DNA of 64,000 nt from Candidatus Protochlamydia naegleriophila (lineage in GTDB: Bacteria > Chlamydiota > Chlamydiia > Chlamydiales > Parachlamydiaceae): contig NZ_LN879502.1 of assembly GCF_001499655.1 (NCBI RefSeq), forward strand, positions 124,001 through 188,000, written 5' to 3'. Made by a program: the position numbers and the translations under genes. This document shows positions 17,951 to 28,361 of the stretch, piece by piece. The notes under the pieces were generated by a model. That model was not told the origin of the DNA, did not search any database, and saw only the letters and a program-made list of their open reading frames with translations. The first letter of the stretch is position 1. Each line of letters starts with the position of its first letter.

Positions 17951-19141
17951 ATGATTAAGCGTTTAATTGTAAGAAGCTTGTTATTTTTTTTGGCTTTCTG
18001 TTTTGGGTCTACTCTTCTTCGCTCAGAATTCAATACGACTTTTTTTTCTTCCGATGAAAAAGAGGTTTTTGAATCCTTTCTCCCTTCTTTAGAAAACTGT
18101 GACATATTTCTAGAAACGCATGAGTCAGACGATAAGACTGCTATTTATTATCATCAAACAGGAACGAATGCAGTTGTCAAAGAAGTTAAATCCCTTTCGG
18201 ATGACTTATGTTCTGCCAGTTTATTTTTAATTGACACACAAGGAGTCGTAGTTCAGTCCATTAACTATGAAGCTTCCAACTGCCTATCTGAAGATCACGA
18301 TTCCGTTATTGGTGCCTTATATGAAGCCATTCAGAGAAAAGATAATGGCAATCATGACTTTCAGAATGAAGAGCCGGTAGAAAATAGATTGGCCAGAGCC
18401 GTTAATTTTTTAAGAGCATCCCAGCATAGTGTCAAACGAGGGGAGCCGGGCTTGCGCGGACCTCCGGAAAAAAGAGGCCCTTGTGGCTCACCAGGCCCAC
18501 AGGGATTGCCGGGACCAGAGGGCGCGACAGGTGCCACCGGAGCGGATGGATCTACTGGAGCTACGGGTATGACAGGCCAAACAGGTGCAACGGGAGCGAC
18601 CGGAGCCACAGGATCTACGGGGGCTATTGGCTTAACGGGAGCGACAGGCTTGACGGGTGCAACCGGGGCTTCCGGACCCGCTTTTTCTAATAACTATTTG
18701 TTTGTCTATGATACGACAACCCAATCTCTAGCTGGGGCCAATACATTTGCTGCGATCACTTTTAATACGAATTCAATTCTCTCCGGGTGGTCTCATACAG
18801 CAGGATCTTCTACCTTTACTTGCAATCAAACGGGAACTTATTTGATATCGGTCAGGGCTGAAATTGGTTTAAGTGCCGTTCTGTCCTTAAATGCGACCTT
18901 TAGTTTACGTGCCTTATTTAATGGAACTGAGGTTGCTGGAAGCCAATCTTCGATGCAATCGAATATTGGTGCTTTAGGTGCAGATGTGAAAGCTCTAACT
19001 ACTACATTCATGTTGAATGGGGTTAGTGGGCAGACTCTCACCATTCAATTTAGTTCCTCTAATGCGAGTTCTCAATTAACGCCTGTGGGACAAGGGACAA
19101 CTCCTACTAGTGCAGCCATCACAATTATAAGAGTTATATAA
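17951..19141 (+). CDS. Collagen-like surface protein with BclA-like C-terminal domain
   Basis: A signal peptide ([15 protein letters not shown]) is followed by about 130 unassigned residues, then a collagen-like Gly-X-Y region (about residues 160-236) with one break ([10 protein letters not shown]). Its second part is dominated by GAT, GST and GLT triplets, as in BclA-type bacterial collagens. The last 150 residues form a compact beta-rich domain ([47 protein letters not shown]) resembling the BclA C-terminal/C1q-like trimerising fold. Such proteins form trimeric fibres on cell or spore surfaces. The ATG at 17951 lacks a strong ribosome site. The collagen stretch suggests a host-mimicking or adhesive fibre (inference). 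Confidence 0.82.
   Translation: MIKRLIVRSLLFFLAFCFGSTLLRSEFNTTFFSSDEKEVFESFLPSLENCDIFLETHESDDKTAIYYHQTGTNAVVKEVKSLSDDLCSASLFLIDTQGVVVQSINYEASNCLSEDHDSVIGALYEAIQRKDNGNHDFQNEEPVENRLARAVNFLRASQHSVKRGEPGLRGPPEKRGPCGSPGPQGLPGPEGATGATGADGSTGATGMTGQTGATGATGATGSTGAIGLTGATGLTGATGASGPAFSNNYLFVYDTTTQSLAGANTFAAITFNTNSILSGWSHTAGSSTFTCNQTGTYLISVRAEIGLSAVLSLNATFSLRALFNGTEVAGSQSSMQSNIGALGADVKALTTTFMLNGVSGQTLTIQFSSSNASSQLTPVGQGTTPTSAAITIIRVI
18440..18675 (+). repeat. Gly-X-Y collagen-like codon repeat
   Basis: Nine-base units encoding GAT/GST/GLT triplets recur from about 18440 to 18675. Repeats of this kind can change in copy number by slippage, which would lengthen or shorten the collagen stalk. Confidence 0.75.
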
Positions 19142-19240
19142 AATGAGTCGAGGCACTTATTTACAGATTTCACGGATCTAGAATGCAATGCAGGCAGATC
19201 ATTCCTTAGATTTTAAAGAAATGAGAGAGCAGCCTCTTGC

Positions 19241-21181
19241 TTAGGAAACAAAAAAAGTTGCCAGTTCATCCGGAGAAAGATAGCTTAAAATTTGTGTTCC
19301 CATCGGGCATTGATAAGGGTTCTGGCATGCAAAGAGCTGATCAACAAGTCCTTGAGCTTCTTCATTGGTCAAGCGTTTAGTCTTGGGAAGAGAGGCGCGG
19401 CAAGCGGCTAAAGCCAGTTTCTCTTCCATCTTGATTTGCAGTTGTCGAGTCTCTTGTCGAGTCAATAAATCTTGAATCATGTTCAACAAGTAAGTTTCGA
19501 TTTCTTCTTGCTTGATAACTGTCGGAAAGGCATCTAAGACAAATGTTTGGTCGCCAAATTCGCGAATAGAAAAGCCGAGTTGATTCAAAGGCTCAAGGTA
19601 TTCTTTTAAGAGGGCAGTTTCCGGCGCTGAGAATTGGAGTGTGAGTGGGATGAGCAGCGATTGGATGGCTAAAGATGCCCGCTTGAGAAGTTTCTCATAA
19701 GTAATGCGAGCATAGGCAGCTTTTTGGTTAAGCAGGCATAATCCGCCGCTTTCCTTTTTTATCATAGTAGCTGCATGAGCGCCTTCTATAGAAAAAGAGT
19801 CGAGGATAATGTAGCCTAAGAGGGGGAAGGCGACGCGAGGGGGTGCCTTATTTACCAGAGAAGCTAAAAGAGCGGGCGGCTCTTCTTTAGGCGGTATAAC
19901 TCTTGTTCGTATGGTAGGTTCTGCTAAAGTGACCTGTGGAATAGGACTGAAAGAAGGGATAAAGCTAGGAGATGAGTTGGGAGTGCTGGTATGAGGCTCT
20001 ATGGGATTAGCTTTATATTCCCATTCTTCTTCCTGAACGTGGAATGAGGTAGCGGCATTAGAAAAGGGGGAGAGTAGTGAGGCATAGGAATTGGCGATAG
20101 AGGAAAATACATCGCTTTCTTCTGCCTTAATGGCAATGTCGGTAAATGAGCTTCCTTCTTGACGCAAAGCGCTCTGAACAGCTTCGATTAGTGTTTCTTT
20201 AAGTTTTTGTTCCTGCCTGAGGCGTACCTCTTTCTTTTGAGGATGGACATTAACATCTAAAAAGGCACCCGGTAGATTGAGGTGTAAAATAAACACAGGA
20301 TAGCGATTCGTTCCCAGCATCGTACCATATCCTTCTCGTACCGCGACGCCAATCAGCGGGGAGTAGACCGCGCGTTGATTGATGAATAAATATTGGCCTG
20401 TGCGGTTGGGCTTGTGGACGGATGGAAGGCCGATGAACCCCTGCAGTTCATAAGGCGCCTGTGAAAAGCTGACTGGGCAGAGTGCGGAAGCAAATTCTTT
20501 GCCTAGGAGGCATTCGATTCTCTTAAAAAGCAGATCTTGAAAGGAATTGTCGTGCGAAATAGGAGGTGTTTTTAAGAGGGACTTTTGATCGCTGATTAAC
20601 TCAAATTGAATCGTCGGATGTCCTAAAGCCAGGGAGGTGATGATTTTGACAATTTCCTGAGTATCATAATTTGGAGATCGTTGAAATTTACGCCGCACGG
20701 GCACATTAAAAAACAGCGATTTGACTTCGATTGTCGTTCCAGGGGAACGGGCTGCGGGTGAGTGGGAAAGAATGCGCCCTCCGTCGACGAGAATTAATGT
20801 ACCTGTCAGTGATTTATCTTCTGATTGAGGGCATGTTAGAAGAGTAAACTTTGAAATGGAAGCAATTGAAGGAATAGCTTCTCCACGAAAACCCATCGTT
20901 AAAATATCTTGAATATCTCCGGCTTCGCGAATTTTAGAGGTGGCATGCCGCTCTAAAGACAAAAGAGCATCATCCGGAAACATGCCGCTGCCGTTGTCAG
21001 ATATGCGAATGAGCTGACGGCCTCCTCCTTGAATTTCGATGCAAATGTCGGTTGAGCCGGCGTCGATTGAATTTTCAACGAGTTCTTTGACAACTGAAGC
21101 GGGGTTTTCGATGACTTCGCCGGCTGCAATTTGATTGATAGCCTGGTCACTTAAGACTCGAATTTTTGATGAGAAGCTCAT
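19241..21181 (-). CDS. mutL: DNA mismatch repair protein MutL
   Basis: MutL couples mismatch recognition by MutS to strand removal. The N-terminal GHKL ATPase is complete: INQIAAGEVIENPASVVKEL, ENSIDAGSTDI, ISDNGSGM and GFRGEAIPSIAS. A variable linker (residues 340-430) is followed by a C-terminal dimerisation domain. MutL proteins of bacteria without MutH usually carry a DQHAxxExxxxE endonuclease motif there; at the equivalent place (about residue 480) this one has NQKAAYARITYE, and the usual CPHGRP and ACHxSIRA motifs are CPMGTQ and ACRASLPK. The metal site therefore looks lost. The gene is divergent from the CCA transferase gene with 98 bases between. Confidence 0.93.
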   Translation of the reverse strand: MSFSSKIRVLSDQAINQIAAGEVIENPASVVKELVENSIDAGSTDICIEIQGGGRQLIRISDNGSGMFPDDALLSLERHATSKIREAGDIQDILTMGFRGEAIPSIASISKFTLLTCPQSEDKSLTGTLILVDGGRILSHSPAARSPGTTIEVKSLFFNVPVRRKFQRSPNYDTQEIVKIITSLALGHPTIQFELISDQKSLLKTPPISHDNSFQDLLFKRIECLLGKEFASALCPVSFSQAPYELQGFIGLPSVHKPNRTGQYLFINQRAVYSPLIGVAVREGYGTMLGTNRYPVFILHLNLPGAFLDVNVHPQKKEVRLRQEQKLKETLIEAVQSALRQEGSSFTDIAIKAEESDVFSSIANSYASLLSPFSNAATSFHVQEEEWEYKANPIEPHTSTPNSSPSFIPSFSPIPQVTLAEPTIRTRVIPPKEEPPALLASLVNKAPPRVAFPLLGYIILDSFSIEGAHAATMIKKESGGLCLLNQKAAYARITYEKLLKRASLAIQSLLIPLTLQFSAPETALLKEYLEPLNQLGFSIREFGDQTFVLDAFPTVIKQEEIETYLLNMIQDLLTRQETRQLQIKMEEKLALAACRASLPKTKRLTNEEAQGLVDQLFACQNPYQCPMGTQILSYLSPDELATFFVS

Positions 21182-21279
21182 AATGCTATTTAGGTACTAG
21201 TTAGTTATCTTTCATTTCGGCTATTATATCGTTATAATCATTAAACAGATATCACTAAAAAAATAATTAATTAGTTTCC

Positions 21280-22521
21280 ATGGACGTTTTTTATCACGCT
21301 AGATCGATTGTAACGACCCTTGTCAAGGCTGGCTACACTGCCTATTTTGCTGGGGGGTGGGTGAGGGATTTCGTCATGGGACATCCATCCGAAGATATTG
21401 ACATCGCAACTAATGCTTCACCCGACGAAGTGATGGATTTGTTTGCCAATACTATTTTGGTTGGGCTGGCCTTTGGGGTGGTAATTATTGTCATCGAAGG
21501 ACATCAGTTTGAGGTGGCAACTTTTCGTAAAGATCTCAATTATGTTGATGGACGCCATCCGCAAGGCATCGAATTGTCTACTTCGCGCGAAGACGCCTTA
21601 AGGCGAGACTTTACCATCAATGGGATGTTCTACGATCCGTTAGAAGAGGTCATACACGACTTTGTGAATGGGCGGGAAGATATCAGGCATGGTGTCATTC
21701 GAACGATTGGTAACCCACATGAACGTTTTTTTGAAGATCGGTTGCGGATGTTGCGTGCTTTCCGCTTTTCTGCCCGCTTTGGATTTGCTATTGACGAGGA
21801 AACGCAGCAGGCAATTCGTGAAAATGCTGAAAAGTTATTTCCCGCCGTTGCCATGGAGCGGGTATGGCAAGAATTTAATAAGATGGCGCCCTACCCCCGC
21901 TTCGATCAAGCCATTGTGGAAATGCATAGACTAGGTTTGCTGGACGTTATTTTTCCAGAAATGGATGGCATGCACATTAAAGAGCTTAGACACATTGTTG
22001 CCGCATATGGCCATTTTCCGGCCAATTGTCCGACTATTCTTTATCTGATGCCCCTATTTCCTGCTTTGTCGACAGAGCAAAAAGTGGAGATTGCCAAGCG
22101 CATCAAGGCTTCTAATCGCGATGTCAAACTCATCGAATTCATGGGCAGTTTGCACTCCCTTATTCGAGATGAAGAGGAGGGAAAGTCTTTAGAGCCCCAT
22201 CAATGGGTGCATGTGCTAGCCCATCCAGACTATGGGCTTGTGCTAGCTGTATTGGCAGCTTTTTATGGCGATCAACGGCAAAGTTTCTTAAATGCCCATC
22301 AACTACGCACTCAAACGATGTTGCCTCATATCAAGCGCATTCAGGAGAACACACCTTTAATTTCGGCTGGATTTTTGAAAGAGCAGGGAATTAAGCCTGG
22401 TAAGGCGATGGGGATGTTACTTAAAGAAGCCGAGAGGCTTGCAGTGAATGAAGATTGGAGCGATCCAGCACCCGTTTTGAGTCTCTTAAAACAATCAACG
22501 CTATGGACACAAGCTTTATGA
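21280..22521 (+). CDS. CCA tRNA nucleotidyltransferase / poly(A) polymerase family
   Basis: The class II nucleotidyltransferase head is clear: YFAGGWVRDFVMG, catalytic DIDIAT, then RRDFTINGMFYDP and RFFEDRLRMLRAFRFSARFG, the tRNA-binding head and neck. The 413 residues match bacterial CCA-adding enzymes and PcnB-type poly(A) polymerases, which cannot be told apart by eye. No HD phosphohydrolase domain is evident. It either repairs tRNA CCA ends or adds A tails to RNA. Its stop (TGA) overlaps the ATG of the next gene by 4 bases, so it is coupled to an RNA methyltransferase. Confidence 0.9.
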   Translation: MDVFYHARSIVTTLVKAGYTAYFAGGWVRDFVMGHPSEDIDIATNASPDEVMDLFANTILVGLAFGVVIIVIEGHQFEVATFRKDLNYVDGRHPQGIELSTSREDALRRDFTINGMFYDPLEEVIHDFVNGREDIRHGVIRTIGNPHERFFEDRLRMLRAFRFSARFGFAIDEETQQAIRENAEKLFPAVAMERVWQEFNKMAPYPRFDQAIVEMHRLGLLDVIFPEMDGMHIKELRHIVAAYGHFPANCPTILYLMPLFPALSTEQKVEIAKRIKASNRDVKLIEFMGSLHSLIRDEEEGKSLEPHQWVHVLAHPDYGLVLAVLAAFYGDQRQSFLNAHQLRTQTMLPHIKRIQENTPLISAGFLKEQGIKPGKAMGMLLKEAERLAVNEDWSDPAPVLSLLKQSTLWTQAL

Positions 22522-23261
22522 CAGACCCTCATTTTATTACTAGTCTACAACATCCCTTTGTCAAACACCTTGTGAAGCTAAGGCAAGAGAGCCGTTACCG
22601 CTATGAACAAAAGTCGCTCATTCTAGAGGGAAGCAAACCCATTCAGGAAGTTTTACCTTTCGTCAAAAAACTTATCTACACCTCTGCCTATGCCCCTTAT
22701 CTCGAGTTTCATGCTCCTGAAGAGTGGCATATAACAGAGAGCATTATGAAAAAAGTGTCGGGCAATAGCACGCCAGAGGGAGTCATTGCCGAGGTGCAGA
22801 TGCCCCCTTTTGCTTCTTTGAAGCAATCGAGATCTATCTTGGCCTTGGATGGAATTAGCGATCCGGGTAATTTGGGAACGTTGATGCGCACCGCTCTGGC
22901 ATTGGGATGGGACGGTATCTATTTGCTTCCGACCAGCTGCGATCCCTACAATGAAAAAGTATTGCGGTCGGCTAGAGGAGCGCACTTCAAGATTCCTTTG
23001 CGTCGAGGAAATATTAATGAGTTGCGACAGCTCGCTCAACAAGGCAATTTTCAAACGCTTGTGGCTGATATAAAGGGAGAAGCACCTGAAAAAATGAGAT
23101 TGGGAAGCCGCAAAATTTTGGTGCTTGGCAATGAAGCGCATGGCCCTTCACCCGATCTTTTTGAGTTTTGCTCGCCAATCACGATTCCCATGCCGGGCGA
23201 GATGGAGTCTTTGAATGTCGCTGTTGCTGGTGGAATTTTGCTTTATTTATTGAAAAAGTGA
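22518..23261 (+). CDS. SpoU/TrmH-family RNA 2'-O-methyltransferase
   Basis: The enzyme transfers a methyl group from SAM to a ribose in rRNA or tRNA. An N-terminal RNA-binding part (residues 1-90, LQHPFVKHLVKLRQESRYR) precedes the knotted SPOUT domain with its three motifs: DPGNLGTLMRTA, VLGNEAHGPSPDL and ESLNVAVAGGILLYLL. The open frame reaches back to 22455, but ATG 22518 is chosen because it overlaps the preceding stop as ATGA and gives a normal start (MTDPHFITSLQHP). The 247 residues match the TrmH/RlmB-like group; the modified nucleotide is not predictable here. Confidence 0.9.
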   Translation: MTDPHFITSLQHPFVKHLVKLRQESRYRYEQKSLILEGSKPIQEVLPFVKKLIYTSAYAPYLEFHAPEEWHITESIMKKVSGNSTPEGVIAEVQMPPFASLKQSRSILALDGISDPGNLGTLMRTALALGWDGIYLLPTSCDPYNEKVLRSARGAHFKIPLRRGNINELRQLAQQGNFQTLVADIKGEAPEKMRLGSRKILVLGNEAHGPSPDLFEFCSPITIPMPGEMESLNVAVAGGILLYLLKK

Positions 23262-23304
23262 TCGAGGGTCTATGTCAATGTTCGAAAAAGAAAGGAAGGC
23301 TTAA

Positions 23305-24447
23305 ATGAGCAATCCCAAAGATGACTCTCATTGGAGAGATCCAGAAGAAGATTATTTTCAAGCGCGAAAAGAAAGCCGCATGCAGCGCAAGCTTGCCTCT
23401 GCTAAGGATCGCTCTAAGTTCAAAAAAACGGATCAAGAGAAATACTTAAAAAACTTGGAAAAAGGGCATCAGCAAAAACTGAGCAAACAAGAGTGGCTGG
23501 AGGGGCGCGTCATTTCCATCATGCCTCAAGGAGTCATTGTCGATCATGAAGGAGAAAGGATCAGCTGTGTTTTGAAAGGGCTCATGAAGCGGGACAAAAC
23601 GCAGGCTAAGAATCTCGTTGCCGTTGGCGATTTTGTGCTCTTTGAAAGGACGCATGAAGGGGAAGGGATCATTGCGAGCGTCAAACCGAGGCGCACCATT
23701 CTATCGCGTGCCGACAACCTTTCGCGCCGCAAAGAGCAGTTGATTGCAGTCAATATCGATCAGGTCATTATTACCGTCTCGGTGGTCAATCCTCCTTTAA
23801 AGCCGCCTTTAATCGACCGCTACATCATCGCGGCCCATAAAGGAAATATGGAGCCCTTGCTTGTCATTAATAAAGTCGACTTATTGGATCATGCAGAAGG
23901 GGTGGATGAAGCCTTTCTCGAACAAGAAAAAGCCCTTTACCAAGAACTCCTCAATGCTTATGCCGTGGCAGGCGTTCCTGTCATTTCGGTTAGTGCTGCC
24001 GAAAATAAGGGATTGGATGCTCTCCGGCAGGCTATGCAAGGTAAAGCGTCGGTGTTCTCTGGCCAGTCTGGTGTTGGAAAATCTTCGTTAATCAATGCCG
24101 TCACCGATTTAAACTTGCGCGTTGGTGAAACTGTTGAAAGAACGAAGAAAGGCTCTCATACGACGACGACGACGCAGCTCATCCCATTGGAATTTGGCGG
24201 CTGGTGCATCGATACGCCAGGAATCAAGAGCTTCGGAGTATGGGATCTCGATAAGAATGAGATTGAGGGCTATTTTCCCGAAATCCACGAGTGTGGCCTC
24301 GACTGCAAATTCCCCGACTGCACCCATTCCCATGAAGACAATTGCGCCGTGCAAAAAGCTCTTGAGGAGGAACGCATTTCCCTTGTTCGCTACATTTCTT
24401 ATCAAGCCTTAATCCAAACCATTAATGAAAAACACGTGCGACGCTAG
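23305..24447 (+). CDS. rsgA: Ribosome small-subunit maturation GTPase RsgA
   Basis: RsgA is the circularly permuted GTPase that checks late 30S assembly. The domain order is seen: an N-terminal charged extension, an OB fold (residues 55-135), then the GTPase with G4 (NKVDLL) before G1 (SGQSGVGKSSLIN) and G3 (DTPGIKSFGVW), and a C-terminal zinc site (ECGLDCKFPDCTHSHEDNC). The N-terminal extension of about 50 lysine-rich residues is longer than in E. coli and may bind RNA. A good ribosome site (AAAGGAAGG) lies ahead of ATG 23305. Confidence 0.95.
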   Translation: MSNPKDDSHWRDPEEDYFQARKESRMQRKLASAKDRSKFKKTDQEKYLKNLEKGHQQKLSKQEWLEGRVISIMPQGVIVDHEGERISCVLKGLMKRDKTQAKNLVAVGDFVLFERTHEGEGIIASVKPRRTILSRADNLSRRKEQLIAVNIDQVIITVSVVNPPLKPPLIDRYIIAAHKGNMEPLLVINKVDLLDHAEGVDEAFLEQEKALYQELLNAYAVAGVPVISVSAAENKGLDALRQAMQGKASVFSGQSGVGKSSLINAVTDLNLRVGETVERTKKGSHTTTTTQLIPLEFGGWCIDTPGIKSFGVWDLDKNEIEGYFPEIHECGLDCKFPDCTHSHEDNCAVQKALEEERISLVRYISYQALIQTINEKHVRR

Positions 24448-24469
24448 AAAACGTGAAGAGATTCTAGCG
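24442..24469 (+). terminator. Hairpin at the rsgA stop codon
   Basis: CGCTAGAA (24442-24449) pairs with TTCTAGCG (24462-24469). The TAG stop lies within the left arm. There is no T run, so it may stabilise or weakly terminate the transcript. Confidence 0.45.
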
Positions 24470-24504
24470 GACTTTACTTTGAGTGCCGCTCTCTTTTAAA
24501 ATTA

Positions 24505-26262
24505 ATGGCTTATCTTCGCTTTGCTAGTGTCTGGACTCTCATTGCCCTTCAACAGCCGATTCGGCTCTTTTTCTCAATTTTTTTACCCTCATTTAAATTT
24601 GAGATGGTTTCCCATGAATTTTTTAGTTTAAGCGATCCCACTTGGGAGTGCGTGGCGGCAAGAGAAGGAATGCTCACCGATTGGTCAGAAGCGAAAGAGA
24701 GGAATATTAGTCACAAGCGGAGTTATTTTTTAACCAGGCTATTCAAACGCTTAAGCCAAGGAAGAGAGAGTGGTTTTTGCACTAAAGGTTATGAATTGCT
24801 CCGGGCTCATTTTCCGCGCAGTACTTTCCCCATAGACTTGAATTTAAAGATGTACATGAAGGGGATTGAGCGCAGCGCTATTTTAGAAGAGGAACTTGGC
24901 AAAAATAGGGGCACATACGAGCTTATTGAGCAAAAAGCAACAAAGGCTGAGTCTAACGGCGATCTTTTTATTTTTGGTAATCTATTGACTTTATTTCCGA
25001 ATAGTGGAGAAAAAACCTCTTCTTATTATCTTCAAGCAATCGAACAAGGGGCTTACTGGGTTTCCAGAGACTATTGGGTTACAAAATTAGCAGAGTCTGA
25101 AACCCAACAGATTGATTCGTTTCTGAAGGTGGTATTCACATTATTGGCAAACGAGGGAGAGGGGATTTTGATTTGCTTAGGAGACTCCCTACTCTATCGT
25201 GATCCAGATGAAGATAACGGTGAATTCTTGAATAAGTTCTTGGAAGAGGCTTCAGACGATCAGAGCATCGCTCTCTTATATCTTTTATGCACGTATAAGG
25301 GAGAAAAGGAGGAAGATATTAATGATAAGTTAGCTACTGGATATAACACTCATGAAGATGCAGGTCTCATCAAGGAACGCCTTGCATTTTTTTTGGATCG
25401 ATTAGAGCTTCACTCGCAATCCCTGCTGACTTTATCGCGATTGGGGGAGATGTGCATATCTTGCCAAGAGCATCAAAAGGCTGAATCCATTTGTCAGGCA
25501 ATAATGGATCGCTACTCGCAGACCAGGCTCCAGTCTGTTGACGAAGCTGTTTCAATTGCTCGTTTTTTTTTGATCATGGACAAGAGAGAGGGGGCCCTCC
25601 AAGTCTACGCTCGAGCGATTCAACTCTATCGAGGAGCCTATAGTCTAAGCGGGGAATGGGACACCTTTGAGGAAACTCCTCGAAAGTTTTTAGAAATCGG
25701 AGCGCTTTATTATGATTTATTGAATGATCAGCAATGGGCTTTGAGCTATACCAATCCTAAATATGCCTCTCTGTACTTCCATTTTTATTTGAAAGGCTTA
25801 GAAAGCTTGCCTTTTTCTATTGAAAAGACCGAAAAGATCATCGCCATTTGCCGCACGATCATGTGTAAAGATATTAGTAATTTTTCATTTTGTGCCGATT
25901 ATTTAAAAGCCATTTTAAATAAAGGCCTACTTACTCAACTTTCGCCACAGGCATTGACTAACATTCTAGCGATTGCTCATGAAATGGAAGATCACTTTAC
26001 AGATATCCATGATGCAATGATTCACCTTCGCAGGCTAGAAGGGCAGACCTATCCGGCCAATGAGAGATATGTGGCTTTAGAAGGCTTTTTAGCTACTCAG
26101 CACCGATTGGGGCATGTAGAGGCAGATGAGAATTTGCAGTTTCTTTATCAATTTGCAGACACCTTTCTCTTTTGCCGTTCACGCTTAGAGCATAGATATG
26201 ATCAAATTCCAATGCGAAGCCCTTTTCCGCACAATAGTTCGGCATTCCTAAACTTTACTTGA
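24505..26262 (+). CDS. Unknown helical (possibly TPR-like) protein
   Basis: I do not recognise this 585-residue protein. Much of it is amphipathic helix; several segments have TPR-like spacing, for example residues 300-385 (LTLSRLGEMCISCQEHQKAE and MDKREGALQVYARAIQLYRG). The N-terminus from ATG 24505 is hydrophobic (SVWTLIALQQPIRLFFSIFL) and could be a membrane anchor or upstream translation; ATG 24604 is an alternative start without it. No Shine-Dalgarno sequence precedes either. A hairpin on each side makes it look monocistronic. A scaffold or secreted effector role is possible but unsupported. Confidence 0.65.
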   Translation: MAYLRFASVWTLIALQQPIRLFFSIFLPSFKFEMVSHEFFSLSDPTWECVAAREGMLTDWSEAKERNISHKRSYFLTRLFKRLSQGRESGFCTKGYELLRAHFPRSTFPIDLNLKMYMKGIERSAILEEELGKNRGTYELIEQKATKAESNGDLFIFGNLLTLFPNSGEKTSSYYLQAIEQGAYWVSRDYWVTKLAESETQQIDSFLKVVFTLLANEGEGILICLGDSLLYRDPDEDNGEFLNKFLEEASDDQSIALLYLLCTYKGEKEEDINDKLATGYNTHEDAGLIKERLAFFLDRLELHSQSLLTLSRLGEMCISCQEHQKAESICQAIMDRYSQTRLQSVDEAVSIARFFLIMDKREGALQVYARAIQLYRGAYSLSGEWDTFEETPRKFLEIGALYYDLLNDQQWALSYTNPKYASLYFHFYLKGLESLPFSIEKTEKIIAICRTIMCKDISNFSFCADYLKAILNKGLLTQLSPQALTNILAIAHEMEDHFTDIHDAMIHLRRLEGQTYPANERYVALEGFLATQHRLGHVEADENLQFLYQFADTFLFCRSRLEHRYDQIPMRSPFPHNSSAFLNFT

Positions 26263-26287
26263 GGGATAGACTTCCATTCCTTTGATT

Positions 26288-26320
26288 CGATAGGCTGGCA
26301 TGATGCGGCCAGCCCTATCG
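26288..26320 (+). terminator. Hairpin downstream of the unknown helical gene
   Basis: CGATAGGCTGGC (26288-26299) pairs with GCCAGCCCTATCG (26308-26320) with one bulged C. There is no T tract, so termination is possible but unproven. Confidence 0.45.
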
Positions 26321-26390
26321 AGCTCCTTTATAATCCACCTTATAGCCCTCTTTTTGCCTAAGGGGAGTTTTTAACAAGCTTAAGAAATAT

Positions 26391-26419
26391 TTGTACTTTA
26401 AGCATGCCTGCCTTATGTT
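26391..26419 (+). promoter_or_regulatory. Candidate sigma-70-type promoter of eno
   Basis: TTGTAC (26391-26396), a 17-base spacer and TATGTT (26414-26419) lie 27 bases before the eno ATG. AGAGGG at about 26438 is the ribosome site. The -10 and -35 boxes match only partly. Confidence 0.4.
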
Positions 26420-26422
26420 TAG

Positions 26423-27766
<1,344 letters not shown>

Positions 27767-27791
27767 ATTTTGCATTTTTCCCTTTTAACCT

Positions 27792-27834
27792 GGCCGCACA
27801 GCTTTGGTCCATGAAGACAGTGCTGTGCAGCCAT
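27792..27834 (+). terminator. Hairpin after eno
   Basis: TGGCCGCACAGC (27792-27803) pairs with GCTGTGCAGCCA (27823-27834) except for one opposed C/A. It lacks a T run, so its role is uncertain. Confidence 0.45.
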
Positions 27835-27850
27835 TACAACGACAAAGAGC

Positions 27851-28246
27851 ATGGATACGGTTTATACAATCGCCTTATTTGGAGAGGCTGAGAGAGGAGA
27901 CTTTCGCACAGCCTATTTTTGCCAGTATTTAGAAGAATTGGACGAATACTTTGGCAATCCTCCCAATCAAAGCAAGGGACTCTATTATGCCGTGCAAGCA
28001 CTTCTTTTTAAGCGCAATTTGATTTTTTTTCGCGTTGCCGAAGAAGGATTTAGTACGCAAGATTACTTATCGGGTTTAAAAATGCTGGAAGAACAAAGAA
28101 TCATCCCTCACCTGGATGCTATCTGCATGCCGGGGGTTGGAGATCAAGAGGTTCTTGATGCTGCCCAACCCATTTGTGGACTCTATCATAGTATTTTAAT
28201 TACCACTGAAGCCGATTTTTACGACTATCTGACCGGCGTTCGCTAG
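27851..28246 (+). CDS. Small conserved-looking protein of unknown function
   Basis: I do not recognise this 131-residue protein. It is acidic and globular-looking, with no signal peptide or membrane segment. A segment such as YYAVQALLFKRNLIFFRVA and the C-terminal ICGLYHSILITTEADFYDYL suggest an alternating alpha/beta fold. Codon use looks like that of the neighbouring housekeeping genes, and the frame is clean, so it is very probably real. It lies 84 bases after eno. Confidence 0.6.
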   Translation: MDTVYTIALFGEAERGDFRTAYFCQYLEELDEYFGNPPNQSKGLYYAVQALLFKRNLIFFRVAEEGFSTQDYLSGLKMLEEQRIIPHLDAICMPGVGDQEVLDAAQPICGLYHSILITTEADFYDYLTGVR

Positions 28247-28361
28247 AATGACTTGCCTTTTTGCCCCTTCTGTATCATTTCTAAATTTGATATTTACTAA
28301 ATTTTAATAAATTAATCCTAATCTATTTGTAATTTAAGAAATTCAAAACCTATGAGGTAAT

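Noticed and set aside
18361-18609. Minus-strand Pro/Val-rich frame
   Set aside because: It is the complement of the collagen repeats; its repetitive composition is a by-product.
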